This document shows, one piece after another, positions 1 through 11,516 of a DNA stretch of 64,000 bases. The translations under genes and the position numbers were made by a program. Positions within the stretch are counted from its first letter, which is position 1. Each line of letters begins with the position of its first letter. The notes below the pieces were generated by a model. It searched no databases and was not told the DNA's origin. It saw nothing but the letters and a program-made list of their open reading frames with translations. Source of the stretch: Deroplatys truncata (taxonomy: Eukaryota; Arthropoda; Insecta; Mantodea; Mantidae); assembly GCA_030765065.1 (NCBI GenBank), contig CM060977.1, positions 91,777,795 to 91,841,794 on the forward strand. The letters run 5' to 3'.

Positions 1-388
1 ACTTTCTCTAGAGAATACAACAAGAGAAAGATATGCTAGTTATCTCACTGTAAGTAAGTTGGAGCGGGATGAGTTTCAAACAAAGCAAATCGACAGAGAT
101 TGTCACATCAAGAGTCATTCGTCCTGGTTCGTGGTGCTTGTAATGCTTGTATAGTAGCACTTAGTTAAACTGCCATTTACATGCTTGTTCAACAGTCCCG
201 CATCGCGGTTTCAACAGCAAACGCTGGTATCGGCAAACGTCTATGGTTTACTGCCCACTTAGTTTGGGTGGGGAGGGGGACGACCTTTGTTAACCACGTC
301 GTTAGTCACTCACTTCCAGGTAGGAAGTGCTATGTTAACAGCTTCGTCCACAGTCAGCAACTATTGTTACCACTGCATTTCATTCTCA
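1..388. other. Unassigned sequence, left edge
   Basis: I see no recognisable gene, transposase or repeat boundary here. A short open frame from 181 to 417 has no family resemblance, and its tail runs into the Rep-X copy that starts near 389. It is treated as chance. Confidence 0.5.
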
Positions 389-1178
389 TTTTTACTTTCG
401 CAACTACTTACCTATAGCAAGTAGAGGAGGTATTGCATTGCACCCAAAAATTCAATACCGAGTTTAGGTCGGAAATACACGTTTTCAGACTCTCTGAATC
501 CAAAAATTCTGATACGACCTTACTCTTTCCATGACATTACGAGAAACAACTGAAAATCGACTGGAATTAAAAAAAATTGCCGAGCATTGAACAATTCGAA
601 CCATCAATAACGATATCTCGGTAATGACTTATGCCATACAAAACTTATTTAAACAAACTGTGTTTTAAAGAGATCTACATTTGTTGTGTAGTACGTTTTC
701 GTCTATCGCTTAACGTTCCAGTTATAAACGATTTTACAAAACTCCTTCCGAATAAAGAAACCACCTGCTATTCCCAGAAAATTCAAAATATAGGTATGGT
801 TTATTTTTCATGTAAATATATTTATTCCATGGTATTTTAATTAAAATCGTTAGAGCCATTTATGAAAAAATAAAACATTTGGAAAAATGCTCCGTTTAAA
901 AGATAGTTTTGAGTACGGGATTTTTTTTTAAAATCTTCGTGTCGAGTCTTTTGAAGATATTGAACCTAAATACCAAGTTTGGTATACATTTATCAGACTT
1001 TTCGCGTTTGAATTATACTGTTCACAGACAGACACACAGGCCTTTTTTTTTTAAAAAAAATGCTTTATTTGTGTTTAGGGGGTCTCAAAACATGTATATC
1101 AGGGAAAATCTCGGTATAGGATTTTTGGATGTAATGCAATACTTCCCTTACTTACTATACGCAGTAGAGAAAGTAAAA
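389..1178. repeat. Rep-X, head-to-head fold-back copy
   Basis: Rep-X is an interspersed repeat of about 0.8-1.0 kb found about 20 times here, whole or partial. Its plus-orientation left end reads TTTACTTTCTCTACTACGTA and its right end GTAGAGAAAGTCATGTGAAT. In this copy about 120 bp of left end in plus orientation (389 to about 512) is followed by about 665 bp in minus orientation (514-1178). Both outer edges are therefore left ends. The reading frame at 909-1235 is repeat sequence read in reverse, not a gene. Confidence 0.7.
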
Positions 1179-1194
1179 ATATGCAATAAAAGCG

Positions 1195-1462
1195 TTTCTA
1201 CAAATGCGTATCTACATGGAGTAGATAAAAAATAAGTTGTTTTAGGAATAGTTTGTTGAAGAATACGTAGAGAAAGTCATGTAAATGTAACACATAGGGG
1301 CATAGAATTTCAAAGCTATCACTGAGCGTTCCGCTGGTTGTTTTAGTCGTGTAAACGTGTAATGAAAGTTGATCTCATTTAGCAGGAAACAAAAGAATAA
1401 GCTTTTGTAAGAATAGTTTGTAGAAGAATGAGTAGAGAAAGTCATGTGAATGTAAAACAAGC
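1195..1462 (+). repeat. Rep-X right-end fragments, two in tandem
   Basis: Two short Rep-X right ends, at about 1195-1298 and 1360-1462, each finish with the GTAGAGAAAGTCATGT signature and the following AATGTAA. They are separated by about 60 bp that is not Rep-X. The left parts of both copies are missing. Confidence 0.6.
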
Positions 1463-1496
1463 TATTTTACGTTACTATAAAAAGCCTTAGTGAGAG

Positions 1497-1871
1497 AACT
1501 GGGTAACGTGTGAGGCTCGCATTTGGGAGGTTCTCATTTATCACGATTTCCGTTTCCTTCTCATTTAGGTTTGTTGGTGTGTGGCGGTGCCGGACAGATG
1601 GCGTGAATACCTTCTCCAAGGAAACAATATACCCCGTGGACTCTTATAGGGTTGCGTGGTTCTACGGATCGTTGATCATCCTCTCTGGTCAGTTCGAGAA
1701 GTAGGACGGGTTTTTAAACCAGGAACTGATAGGAGCTTACGCGTGTTTCTGCGACCTGGTTCCATCACTTCATACCTTCCCTCTGGGGGTGGTAGCCGCA
1801 ATAGCTCTCGCTCGTAGGCCGCGGTGCGCGAGGAGTCCCCCTCCGTTGTGTAACCTATACCATAAAAAAAC
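1497..1871 (+). mobile_element. SINE-A copy, diverged, plus strand
   Basis: This matches the SINE-A copy at 18,536-19,045 by eye. Shared parts are the tRNA-like head (GGTAACGTGTGAGGCTCGCA), a GTGTGGCGGTGCCG-type middle and the GGGGGTGGTAGCC(G/A)CAATAG block near the 3' end. Part of the head after the B box is missing. It abuts a minus-strand SINE-A tail to tail. Confidence 0.6.
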
Positions 1872-2297
1872 ATTCCTAGTGATCCCTGGATTGCATTGGG
1901 AAGCGAAGGGAACTCGGCACCGATCCAGAAAGGGTGATATTACACTGACGTCCCACGAGGGGGCGCCCCCACGAGGGAAGGTTGAGGTAAAGGGAGACAC
2001 CAGGAGGCCGGAACCAGGAGTGACGGCACAACAATGACAAAGGTCCAAAATAAAATTCCCAGATTACAACGCCGGAGCAGTCGGATAGGCAGACCGGAGA
2101 TCCCCCCATACACTTCCAATCCTGAAACAGACTACTTGGGGTGAAGGATAAATGAAATTATTAATGGGACGGAATGGAGAGACAGGAAATTCGGGGGATG
2201 AGAGCATTCGCTGATGATCCGGGAAAACCACGAACTAACGCCAGGAATCGAACCCGGAAACCAACGAATGCGGGTCACATTCCGCTGTCAGTGATCC
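1872..2297 (-). mobile_element. SINE-A copy, minus strand
   Basis: Read on the minus strand it has the SINE-A tRNA-like head with a GGTTCGATTCC-type B box near 2240-2262, followed by the conserved GTGGTTTTCCCGGATCATCA region. Its 3' half resembles the 23.2-23.7 kb copy, sharing GCCGGAACCAGGAGTGACGG on the plus strand. Overlapping open frames here (1770-2109) are only GC-rich SINE sequence. Confidence 0.65.
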
Positions 2298-2697
2298 TTA
2301 AATAGCGTTTAATTTGCTTCCAAAGCAAGGAAGGATTCATCTAGTGGTTGCTGATGATGTGGAAGTAGATTATTTTTGTTTCAGTTTTAAAACCAAGGAA
2401 AAGTGGCCTAATTTGAGATGCTACGGAATAAAAGAACTGGTAGGTGAAGTCCTGGGAATGCGCTTACCATTAGGGAAGCAGGACTGTCTTTGATACATTT
2501 GATTTAGTGTCAGGAACAGTTTATTCATCCATGATAATGCCAGTTGCTGTAATATATGATTTATTGCTATTACACCATCTGTTGTTGCCCAGTGAACAAT
2601 TTCTAACTACCAAGGCTCTCCATATATAGATTGCGAAGAGAAGCTAATCAGCAAACATGATCAAATATCATTTGGAAGTGTTTCTACAAACAAGAAT
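2298..2697. other. Unassigned AT-rich sequence
   Basis: I see no gene, transposase remnant or clear repeat between SINE-A and the next Rep-X copy. Confidence 0.4.
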
Positions 2698-3672
2698 TGT
2701 TTTTACTTTCTCTACCACGTAGGTACATAGTAGATAGGTAGAGAAGGTATTGCTTTCCACACAAAAATTCAATATCAAGATTTCATCGGAAATACATCTT
2801 TTGAGATCTCAGAATAACAAATGCATGCATTTTACTTTCTCTACTACGTATGTAAGTAGGGGAAGTGTTGATTTCACCCAAAAGCTCTATACTGAGATTT
2901 CACTGGAAATACGTGTTTTGAGTCCCCCTGAATCCAAATAAAGATTTTTTGGAAACGTGTGTGTGTGTGTCTGTGAACACGATTACTCAAAAAGAAAAGA
3001 CGGATAAATACTAAACTTGGTATTTAGGTTCCATATCTTACACGAAGATTTTCAGCAAAATCACCCCATCCTAAACTATCCTTTACATGGAACATTTTAA
3101 AAAAAAAATTATTTTTTAAAGAAATGGCTCTAACGATTTTGATTAAAATATCATATATGAACGATATTTACTTGACAAATCAACTGTATATCTTGAATTT
3201 TCGTGAATGACCTATGAAGTCCTCTTCATTTGTAAGGAATTTTGTATAATCTTGTATAACCGGTAAACGCTAAGCGATAGGCGAAAATATACTAAATAAG
3301 AAATGTAGATCTTCTTAAAACATGCACTTTATTTAAAATAAGCTTTTGAGTGGCATAAGCCATTTCTGAGATATCCGTTATTAATGGTTGGAATTGTTCA
3401 TTTCTTGGTCCTTTCAACATTCAGTTGTTTCTCGCGATGTAATGAAAACAGTATGGAATTTTAAGACTAGCGTATAGGGTCTAGTTGTTAAACATTTGAT
3501 TATCGCTGTTCCCTTTGTATCTATAACGAAATGTGTAGTGTAGCTATTTCTGCAAAGATTTATTTGGATTAAAAGGTAGCAGAAAGAAAAATAAGCTTAA
3601 GCAAGAATAGTTTGTATATCCACTAATGAAGACAGAGGGTAGAGAAAGTCATGTGAATGTATCACATCAGAA
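2698..3672 (+). repeat. Rep-X, near full length, doubled head
   Basis: A partial left end (2698 to about 2828) is followed immediately by a second, complete copy that starts near 2832 and ends near 3672 with AGAGAAAGTCATGTGAATGT. The second copy keeps the characteristic order: left end, GTGTGTGTGT tract (about 2958-2970), the AAACTTGGTATTTAGG block, the GATTTTGATTAAAAT block, the CGATGTAATGAAAACAGTAT block, right end. Confidence 0.75.
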
Positions 3673-5040
3673 ATTTCTTTACAATGAAATACCTCCAAAC
3701 GACAAGTATTTCCATACGAGGCTGAATGCCTAGTTTTATTGACTATTACGTAAGGGGAACATCTAGCCCATGTATATTAATACTATAAAGAGAAAAACTT
3801 GCGTATATGTATGTAAGGCAATCTCAAAAACCACTCAACCGATTTTGACAATTGTTTCACCATTAAAAAGCCCAATTCGTTCTGACGGACAATGAGCTGT
3901 AATCCATTCTCTAATTCCGTTTCATAAAGTACTAAAATACTAAAAGGGATTTACAAAGCCTTTTTACTTGAATACGAACACGCTTGAGTATAAAAGAAGA
4001 TGCTCACGAAGAAGGCCTTGACTTGTACTTGATGCGGTAGTATTTCTTTTAGGCTCCAATTTACGGCGGCATGTGACGATTTGGCGGTACAGGATTTGTA
4101 GGAATGGTCCCGGGTTCGGTACTAGCTCAGGGACTTGCATGGATCTTGGATATCGAGTTAGTGGTGAGTACGACTGTTTTGTTTTTCTGCTCGTTTATTT
4201 CCCGTCACCGCTTTAAAATTTGATTCCTGCTATTACTTCGACACCAAACGCGCATTTCCTCATTGCTACGCTTTATATCCTCGGACCTGTCCGCCGACAC
4301 ATTTTCTAAGAACCATCTCCAAGGAACCATCTCCATTCCATTATCACCTGATTTCTAGCTTCTTTCATTGGATGCCTAGAGCTATCGGGGTCCTACACGT
4401 CTGCTTTTCAAGCAACCTAACGGGACACTTAACAATAGAGGGAAAAACCACCCGTTACCGGCCGCTGATGGACTGTCTAACCCTTCTCATTTAGTAACAT
4501 TCGCTTCCCAGTCTTTTTCAATATTATTCTTAGTGTTATTAATATTTATTTTCCCTATGATTGTAAATTTATTTACCTACTCAAAACGTACTGCTTCATT
4601 GAGAATGCCATGGAGTAGAAAAAATAGTTGTTGTTACTCCACAGTATGTAAATAGTTGCTTATTTTCTTAGAGTATAAAAACAAAATGCAGTTACATTTT
4701 ATTGCAAGGAATATACATGGATGGTTATGATAGACACTTCAATAAATAGAAGGCAGAGTTTAAAAAGCGACAATCGATCCTGTGTTATATTTGTTTCTTT
4801 AATTGCCACTTATCAAATACTGCAGATGTGTGTGTAATAAAAAAGTGTCTAATCCGATGAATAACTTTTATTCCAATTCTATAGACGTATTACATCAAGT
4901 ATTTGGAAGTTAAAACCTTCTAATGACCTGTATAACCTGTTTGTGTATTGTATGAAAATTGTGTAGTTTTTATGTTACTAAATAACTTGGAACCAAGAAG
5001 AGGGTACAAAGGCTTAAAAATTAACCTTATATAATTACGT
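3673..5040. other. Unassigned sequence with a repeat-like block
   Basis: At about 3775-3900 there is a block containing AATCTCAAAAACCACTCAAC followed by CGATTTTGAC. Similar blocks are common in insect interspersed repeats, including some Helitron-associated ones. I cannot define an element boundary. The rest shows no recognisable gene. Confidence 0.3.
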
Positions 5041-5044
5041 AAAG

Positions 5045-5195
5045 GTTACTCGATCCAACCAAGTATTCTCACACCGCCGCGCTACACAGCATTTCCAGAA
5101 CTTGGAAGACTGTCGAGGGGAGCGGGTGGATCCTTCTGCATGAATATCTGTTATTAGGAATAGCCAGCCAGTACGGAAATAAATCATTGTGTTAT
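5045..5195 (+). repeat. Repeat family Y, copy 1
   Basis: This block shares CATTTCCA-AACTTGGAAGAC and GCATGAATAT-TGTTATTAGGAATAGCC with the reverse complement of 9490-9650. It is an interspersed repeat of unknown class. No coding frame is visible. Confidence 0.5.
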
Positions 5196-6480
5196 AATGT
5201 CTAAAAGAATGAGGGGGTGTAAATGGAATTAATTAAATCGTCACTCGAGCTTAAGGTAATTCAAAATGTCACAGATTTTTGTTTTTACAATTTTCTAATA
5301 ATTTAGAGACTATATCCAACATATTATGCCGCAGTATTTTCCATTCACGGTTTTAATGGAGCATCTCGGTGACCCATATCAAGGTCAGAAACACAAAATA
5401 GTGACATGTGAATGTATAAATTTGTTTTTCTAGGAAACAAAATTTGCCACAATTTTCAGTACACAAAACGTCTTTCAGGATACAATTTTTCACCAATCTT
5501 TCTGAAATTTGCAAGCTAGGCATACAAAACATAGATAAATTCCTTTTTTAAAATATGTAAACCGTTCCTAATTAATATTGTATAAATTATTAAATAACTG
5601 AATTTTGGGGGATTTTTCTGTACAACAGATGAAAAAAATCTCAAAGTAACATGTTAAGAATTACGAACCTTGGAAATTTCACCATAGGCTTGCCTTAAAT
5701 GCCTACCCGTGTAACGTCGGGCAGCCAGGTAGTACGTAATACGGCCATTTATGTAATTTTTATCTGGATTAATATGAAGTAAAGTTTGTCTCAGCCTTAA
5801 AAGGCAGTATGGAGGCAAATGGGATATCTCTGTCTCTAACGCACACATGTCGTTAGCTTCGTCCTTTCCTACTCTCGCGCTGTCGCCAAGTTGCTAATAA
5901 CATGATGTAAATATTCAGTCGTTATTAATTTTAACTTTGAACACATTATCCTATGCAATATATGTTTCTCTATCAGATTATACCATTCTTAGACCCTTTA
6001 TTGATTTTTTGCGGGACGCTAGTTTTTTAGTAGAAGTATAAGATATTTGCTGTTTCTATGCTTATCACGCAGTAACTAAAACTGAAGGGTAGAATGCAAA
6101 AATAGTTTTTTCGTAGCTAGAATAAACTAGTGTGCTGATACCTGCCCAGTTTGAATTCTCTATCTTTAATAAGATGAACGTTATAACCTTTAAATTCAAT
6201 ATTATCGGAAAATTCTGTACCTTTGCAGTAAAACAGTCAGCCAGGGAGAAGCATTTTTGTTATTGGGTTTACAACGGGGGCCAAGCGAGAGAAAATGTTG
6301 AGAAGACTTGGAGACAGTGTTTTGAAAGAAGCCGTGGTCCTGTAATTTCTTGCATTAATTATTTTGTGTGTGATAAAAAAAGGCATTCATATATTCAGCT
6401 AACAGACTAGGTGCGACGTAGAACTGTGTGGAGGTTAATAGCAGTTTAAGGAAGTGGACACGTTTATAGTGTGAAGTGTT
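5196..6480. other. Unassigned AT-rich sequence
   Basis: Short open frames, such as 5654-5848 minus and 6132-6410 plus, have no recognisable motifs. I see no repeat that recurs elsewhere in the window. Confidence 0.4.
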
Positions 6481-6498
6481 ATTTATTTTATATTAATA

Positions 6499-6678
6499 AT
6501 GAATGTGTTAGATTATTATTCAAATAAAATGAGTGTTAGTAAGGCAGTAAAAGAAACAACTAAGGCTACCCGGTTGTTCAGATCAGTGTATAGGATAAAA
6601 GAGGAACGAATGAAAGGACCTATAAGGACCCATAAAGAAGAATGCAAAAAAAGTATGGGGGAAACAAACACACGCTAG
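6499..6678 (+). pseudogene. Possible transposase N-terminal remnant
   Basis: An open frame starting with ATG at 6499 gives a lysine- and arginine-rich peptide of about 59 residues. It includes SKAVKETTKATRLFRSVYRI, a pattern reminiscent of the helix-turn-helix start of some Tc1-like transposases. It stops at about 6678 and no catalytic region follows. The assignment is weak. Confidence 0.25.
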
Positions 6679-6679
6679 G

Positions 6680-7119
6680 TCAACGCTACAAAATGGAATG
6701 GCGCAAAGCGGAATGTGGCGCATCGTTCATTTTTGCTGTTTGAAAAACATTCCACTCACATTGAATGTGATTTCGTTAAAGGTATACAATGATGATAACC
6801 TACCAACTTTTAGCTTTTGTCATCTTATATCTCCATATTTGCTTGATAATATATGTTTTATGCCTGTAAATCGTATTTCGATGTGCTAAAAATAGAAAGA
6901 GGACACACACAGTATAGCTGAAAATTAAATGCCTTATAATTTCCTTAAATAGCAGTGCAGATATTTCCATACTTAGTGATGTATCATTCACAAAATGCCA
7001 TTAAATCGGTAGACCGATCACAGCTGGGCGCCAAATCTGCGACCGTACGTATAGTACATGTGACAACAGTGAGACCCATTTAACCTGTAGATACTGTCTT
7101 TTAAGCGTGAGACGTGATA
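6680..7119. other. Unassigned sequence before the mariner
   Basis: No feature is recognised here. The last bases provide the TA target of the mariner element. Confidence 0.4.
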
Positions 7120-7191
7120 TACGAGGGCAGTCCCAGAAATATCCGACCCGACGTATGTATAGCGGTTGTTGTTTCAAACAAATGACTGTAG

Positions 7192-7483
7192 AAATTAAAT
7201 GAGTTTTATTTATGGACGCTCTTTAACTACTATGGCCTTAGCGTCCCATTCTATATTGGTCGTGAAAGACTGGTAATTTTGCTCAGAGGCCTCTTTATCA
7301 GGCTTGAGGTTCTTTTACGTGCCGTAAAACTACGACACGGGACCACCGGCTTTACTTCCCTTCCTAAGGAAGCCGCGCTAAGAATTTTTACGCCCGAAAA
7401 AAAATCCATCGCCCTCCGCCGGGTTAGAACCCGCGACCTTGGGGACTATAGGCCAGCAGGGTACCATTAGTCCACGGAGGACG
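7192..7483 (-). mobile_element. SINE-B inside the mariner leader
   Basis: On the minus strand the head is tRNA-like with an RNA polymerase III B box of the GGTTC(A/T)AA(C/T)CC type. The tail ends in AAAACTCATTTAATTTC. Near-perfect 14-bp target duplications flank it: ACAAATGACTGTAG at 7178-7191 and ACAAATGACTATAG at 7484-7497. The single difference suggests an old insertion. The 63-residue frame at 7279-7470 is antisense SINE sequence. Confidence 0.85.
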
Positions 7484-7607
7484 ACAAATGACTATAGTAA
7501 AAAGTGCCACCCTTATAAAGCTTAAGTTTGAAGTTTGACGATGCTACGTTGTTTAGTAATTGTTTGGCAGCCATTAATAGTGAACTCTCTCAGCGAAGTT
7601 GTAAACA

Positions 7608-8632
7608 TGGATAAAACTGGTCATCATTATGTGATACAATACTTTCATTTGAAAGGTCTTAGTCTAACTAATATTAAAGCTAAACTAGATTTTACTCTGG
7701 AGGAAGCCTGTCCTTCGTTTACAACAGTAAAACATTGGATGGCAGAGCTTAAGCGAGGCCGTGCGGGCTGCCAAGACGAACATCGCAGTGGTCGACTAAA
7801 TGAGGTGACCACGCCAGAAATTGAGAAGAAAATCCACAAAATGTTATTGGATGATCGTCGACTGATAGTGCACGAGCTAGCAGACATTGTAGGCATTTCA
7901 AAAAGTGCTGTACATTGCATACTAACTGAAAATTTACACATGAGAAAGCTGTGCGCAAGATGAGTGCCGCGTTTACTCACAATGGAACCAAACCAGCATC
8001 GTGATGTTTCAGCCGAGTGTTTGTCGATGTTTCGCTGCAATAAAGCAGAGTTTTTGCGTTGATTCGTAACCATGGATGAAACATGGGTCCATCACTTCAC
8101 ACCTGAGACGAAGGAACAGTCAAAACTGTGGATGAAAGGGACAATCGGCTCCAAAGAAGGTGAAGACAGTTCCATCTGCAGTCAAGGTCATGGCGTCAGT
8201 TATTTTGAGATGCGCCTGGGATAATTTTTATTGATTATCTTCAAAAAGGAAAATAAATCAATGGCATTATGTATACTTATTGCGGCAAATCAAGCAAAAA
8301 TGGCCGCATTTATCGAAAAAGAAAGTTCTGTTTCACAAGATAATGCACCAGTTCACACATCCATTATTGCAATGGCCAAAATCAATGAGTTAAAGTTCGA
8401 ATTGCTTCCTCATGCACCTTATTCGCCAGACTTAGCCCCTCTGATTATTTTCTATTTTCAAAGTTGAAGAAATGACTTGGTAGTAAACGATTTGCCAGCA
8501 ATGAAAGGTGGAGTTTGCAGTTGATGACTATTTTTCAGAACTCAACAGTTCTCGCTATAAACAGGGTATCGAAGTTATTGAACGCCGCTGGGAAAAGTGT
8601 ATCGAGCTGAAAGGGGACTACGTGGAGAAATA
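7608..8632 (+). pseudogene. Mariner transposase pseudogene
   Basis: The start at 7608 gives MDKTGHHYVIQYFHLKGLSL, the usual mariner opening, although an upstream in-frame ATG exists at 7535. The order is: helix-turn-helix region (7608-7960) ending in the family signature LHMRKLCAR; first catalytic Asp in MDETWVHH (near 8072); second in QDNAPVHTS (near 8338); third in YSPDLAP (near 8420); and the C-terminal KGDYVEK (ending near 8632). A stop follows LCAR (near 7961), another lies before the MDETW block, and frames change between 8150 and 8520. It resembles the vertumnana-type D34D mariners as I remember them. It cannot make an active enzyme. Confidence 0.88.
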
Positions 8633-8701
8633 AAGATGTTTTTTCCCAAAGTTTTTGTGTTTTCTTTGTTAGTTCGGGTAGTTTTGGGACAGCGCTCGTA
8701 G

Positions 8702-8782
8702 ATAGAAGAATAAGCTTTTGTAGGAATAATTTGTTGAACAGTGGGCAGTGAAAGTTACGTGAATACAACACATCAGATTTTT
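8702..8782 (+). repeat. Rep-X right-end fragment
   Basis: About 80 bp match the Rep-X right end: GAATAAGCTTTTGTAGGAAT, a GTGAAAGTTACGTGAAT-type terminus and the following ACACATCAGATTT. Confidence 0.6.
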
Positions 8783-9344
8783 TTTTCTTTTAAATTTTAA
8801 TGTTTCATAATAGAGATAGGAACGACGGTGTTATCAACGACGTGGTTGAAACATTTGATCAGTCTATGTCAGGTTTCTCCTTAGGGATCAGTTCTAATAT
8901 AGCCTCGGGTATGACACAGGGAAAGATGAGGCTTCACACCTTGCGTGGAGCGATAATTGAAACAGAAGTTGCTCATGACATGCAAGGAAATCGGAAGCCT
9001 AGCGCGGGAAACGGGTTAGCTCCTATTTAACACTTAACTACTTAAAACCTGCACGAACATCAAGTTCGTCTATCGTTTCTCGAGGCAAATTAAGTTTTGT
9101 GGAATGTAACTTTGTAGCACGTATTTTTGCACCAGCAAGCACTGTTCCTTAAATGGAAAGACACACTTCCTTTAGTGCAAGGTACACCAAACGCTTTAGC
9201 AAAGGTAACTTTATAAGCAGCTTAGCTTCTGAAGAAGTTTAGCTAACATATATACAATACATGACAAAACCGATACTGAAATAATCAATGATTGTCTGTC
9301 CAAGTTTCCACAGCACTGGAGTATTTATTTATTTATTGTGTACT
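8783..9344. other. Unassigned sequence with a 76-codon open frame
   Basis: The plus-strand frame 8800-9030 begins MFHNRDRNDGVINDVVETFD and has no motif that I recognise. No promoter, splice or poly(A) pattern supports it as a gene, so it may be a chance frame. Confidence 0.25.
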
Positions 9345-9655
9345 AGCTCCTTACCCGACGTGACGTTCCCCGGTTAGGCTTTTAAACTCGAATGATGAAT
9401 TAATTCCATTCAGCCCGTCCTTTAGGAAGCTATTATACAATAATGTACAGAATTTTTACGATGAATTTTCCCTTTACCCCTTTTATAATTTTGTACAGCT
9501 CCGGCTATTCCTAATAACGGATGAAAAATCTCCTGATATTCATGCAAAAAGGATGTGTCGGTCTTCCAAGATGTGGAAATGCTTCATAACCTATAAGTAA
9601 CCTTTGGCGGTGGAAAACCATTGGTCGAGATGGTCGAGTACGTTTTTATACAATG
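9345..9655 (-). repeat. Repeat family Y, copy 2
   Basis: The part at 9490-9650 is the reverse complement of the 5045-5195 block. The part at 9345-9490, with TAGGCTTTTAAACTCGAATG and ATGAATTAATTCCATT, matches 37,603-37,740 in the same orientation. The element is therefore at least about 300 bp long. Class unknown; no ORF. Confidence 0.5.
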
Positions 9656-10157
9656 CACTCTCCCAGGCCATTAAGTTATCCTTTTTGTAAAAGAGACATA
9701 ACCTGCGAAAATGGAGAAATATAATCATCTTAATTGTTAATATAAAATATCACTGATTTATTACGTTAATAATTTTGCTGTTTATGTAGTTAGTATAGTC
9801 GCGGAAATGGCACACACTGGCTACTGGTTCCTTGCTTGCTATTGTCTCAACGGCCAGCCGCAGGCTCCGCCCAGGTATCGGACAAGGAGACGTGCCTACC
9901 GGGCTGCATGCAGCCGCGCGCGCGGTCACGTATTCTGTTTTCTTAAGATTTACATTATGGCCATATGTGTGTATTAATTGGAATGAAATATAACCAGGAT
10001 TTGTTTTTATACTATGTGGAGTACAGCAACAATTTCTACTTCATGACATTCTCAACGAAAGGTTTGTAGTAATTTATGAATTGAAATTAGGTGTTTCATA
10101 GCTCCATAATTGTCAGAACGGATAGAGATTTTCAGTGGTGAAAGGATCTTATCTTTG
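9656..10157. other. Unassigned sequence with a GC-rich patch
   Basis: A GC-rich stretch at about 9840-9935 contains GCCGCGCGCGCGGTCACG. It might be a degraded SINE or an ordinary local composition change. No gene is seen. Confidence 0.3.
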
Positions 10158-11220
10158 GTACATTCTCTACCACGTACCTAGTACCACCGAAAAATTTGTT
10201 ATCGAGATTTCACCGGAAATACATGTTTTGAGGCACCATGGATCCAAAAATCATTTTCAGAAAAACTTTCGTGTGTGCCAGTCAGCAGCATAGCTTAAAA
10301 ACGAAAAGTTGGTATTGCGACACGAAGACATCCAAGAAAATTCCCCTACTATCCTTTACACGCATGATGTTTTGAAACTTTTTATTTTCTAAAAACTGGC
10401 TCTAAGGATTTTGATTAAAATGCGGTATATAAAAGATATTTACATGACAAACGAAATGTATATTTTGAATTTTTTGGGAATCGGCTGTGAAGTCCTGTTC
10501 AGTTGGAAGGAATTTTGTATAATCTTGTATAACTGCTAAACGTGAAGCGATAGACGAAAACGTACTACACAAGAAATGTAACTTCTTTAAAACACAATTT
10601 ATTTCAAATTCGTTCCGAATGGATAGGACTTCACAGACTATTCCCAGAAAATGCAAGATATACATTTTATTTGTCATCTAAATAGGTTTAATATGCGGTA
10701 TTTTAATCAAAATCGTTACAGCTATTTTTTTTAAAAAATAAAAAGTTTCGAAAGATGTTCCATGTAAAGGTAGTTTTGGAATAGGGGATTTTCTAGAAAT
10801 CTTGTCGCATCTTTGGAAGGTATTGGATCTAAATGTTTAAATGTTAAGTTTAGTATTTAGCGACTTTTCGGTTTTCAGTTACGCTGCTCACACACCACAC
10901 ACGCACAAAATTATTAGTGTATTTTTGAGAAAATAAAATAGGTTGATAAATTTCCTTGTAGGGGGGTATAGGGTGGAGCTTGTCTTGAAAATGTTCGTGT
11001 TGCATGTTTGAAACATGCTGAACTTAAATAAAAAATTTGATATCTATTCGACTTTTGGTGTTTGAGTTCATACTTCCACGTGCTTTTTTGCAAATGCTTT
11101 TGAGTATTTTTTGTTCGTTAACGGGCTCAAAATGCTTGTTCCTGTGAATTCCCACATTGACCTTTTTGGTGAATACATTACTCCCTCTACCTTCTATAGG
11201 TACGTTGTAGAAAAAGTAAA
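10158..11220. repeat. Rep-X fold-back copy with two left ends
   Basis: About 450 bp in plus orientation (10,158 to about 10,610) meet about 610 bp in minus orientation (about 10,611 to 11,220). Both outward ends are Rep-X left ends (ATTCTCTACCACGTACC and GTTGTAGAAAAAGTAAA). The arms could form an imperfect hairpin several hundred base pairs long. The frames at 10,402-10,677 and 11,024-11,419 minus lie in repeat sequence. Confidence 0.75.
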
Positions 11221-11516
11221 AATTGATTTCTCTGCAAGTCCAAACGTAATGGAAAACGCTTCCGTGCCTATAGTGTGTGTGGCTGAACAATTTCAACAGT
11301 TTGCATATTCTTCGAAGTACTAACTTTTCTGTCTTATTGACAGTAATGTGGTTCTTATGTAATTTTACTTTTCTGCTGCTGCCAATTGGAATAACTTTAG
11401 ACACTAAAGCAACTATCATATAATCTTCCTTTCAAATAGTAATATATCGTTTCTGTCTTCAACTACTTCAACAAGAAATATTTTCGGGTAAAAATTAGTC
11501 TTCTAGCTCAATAACT
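11221..11516. other. Unassigned sequence
   Basis: No gene or recurring repeat is seen between the Rep-X fold-back and SINE-A. Confidence 0.4.

Larger units (their letters stand above)
7122..8698 (+). mobile_element. Mariner element, defective
   Basis: This is a complete mariner outline bounded by inverted ends: CGAGGGCAGTCCCAGAAATA on the left and, read inward from the right, CGAGCGCTGTCCCAAAACTA. TA dinucleotides flank it at 7120-7121 and 8699-8700. Inside are a SINE-B insertion in the 5' leader (7192-7483) and a broken transposase (7608 to about 8632). Rep-X right-end sequence follows at once (8702-8782), so the mariner may have landed within an older Rep-X copy. Confidence 0.85.

Noticed and set aside
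1676-2109. Cluster of overlapping frames on both strands
   Set aside because: All fall within two GC-rich SINE-A copies placed tail to tail. Open frames follow from GC content.
7645-8073. 142-codon minus-strand frame opposite the mariner transposase
   Set aside because: It is an antisense shadow of the transposase; the plus strand has all family motifs.
8800-9030. 76-codon frame starting MFHNRDRNDGVIND as a host gene
   Set aside because: No family resemblance, splice signals or flanking exons, so it is left as an unassigned frame.
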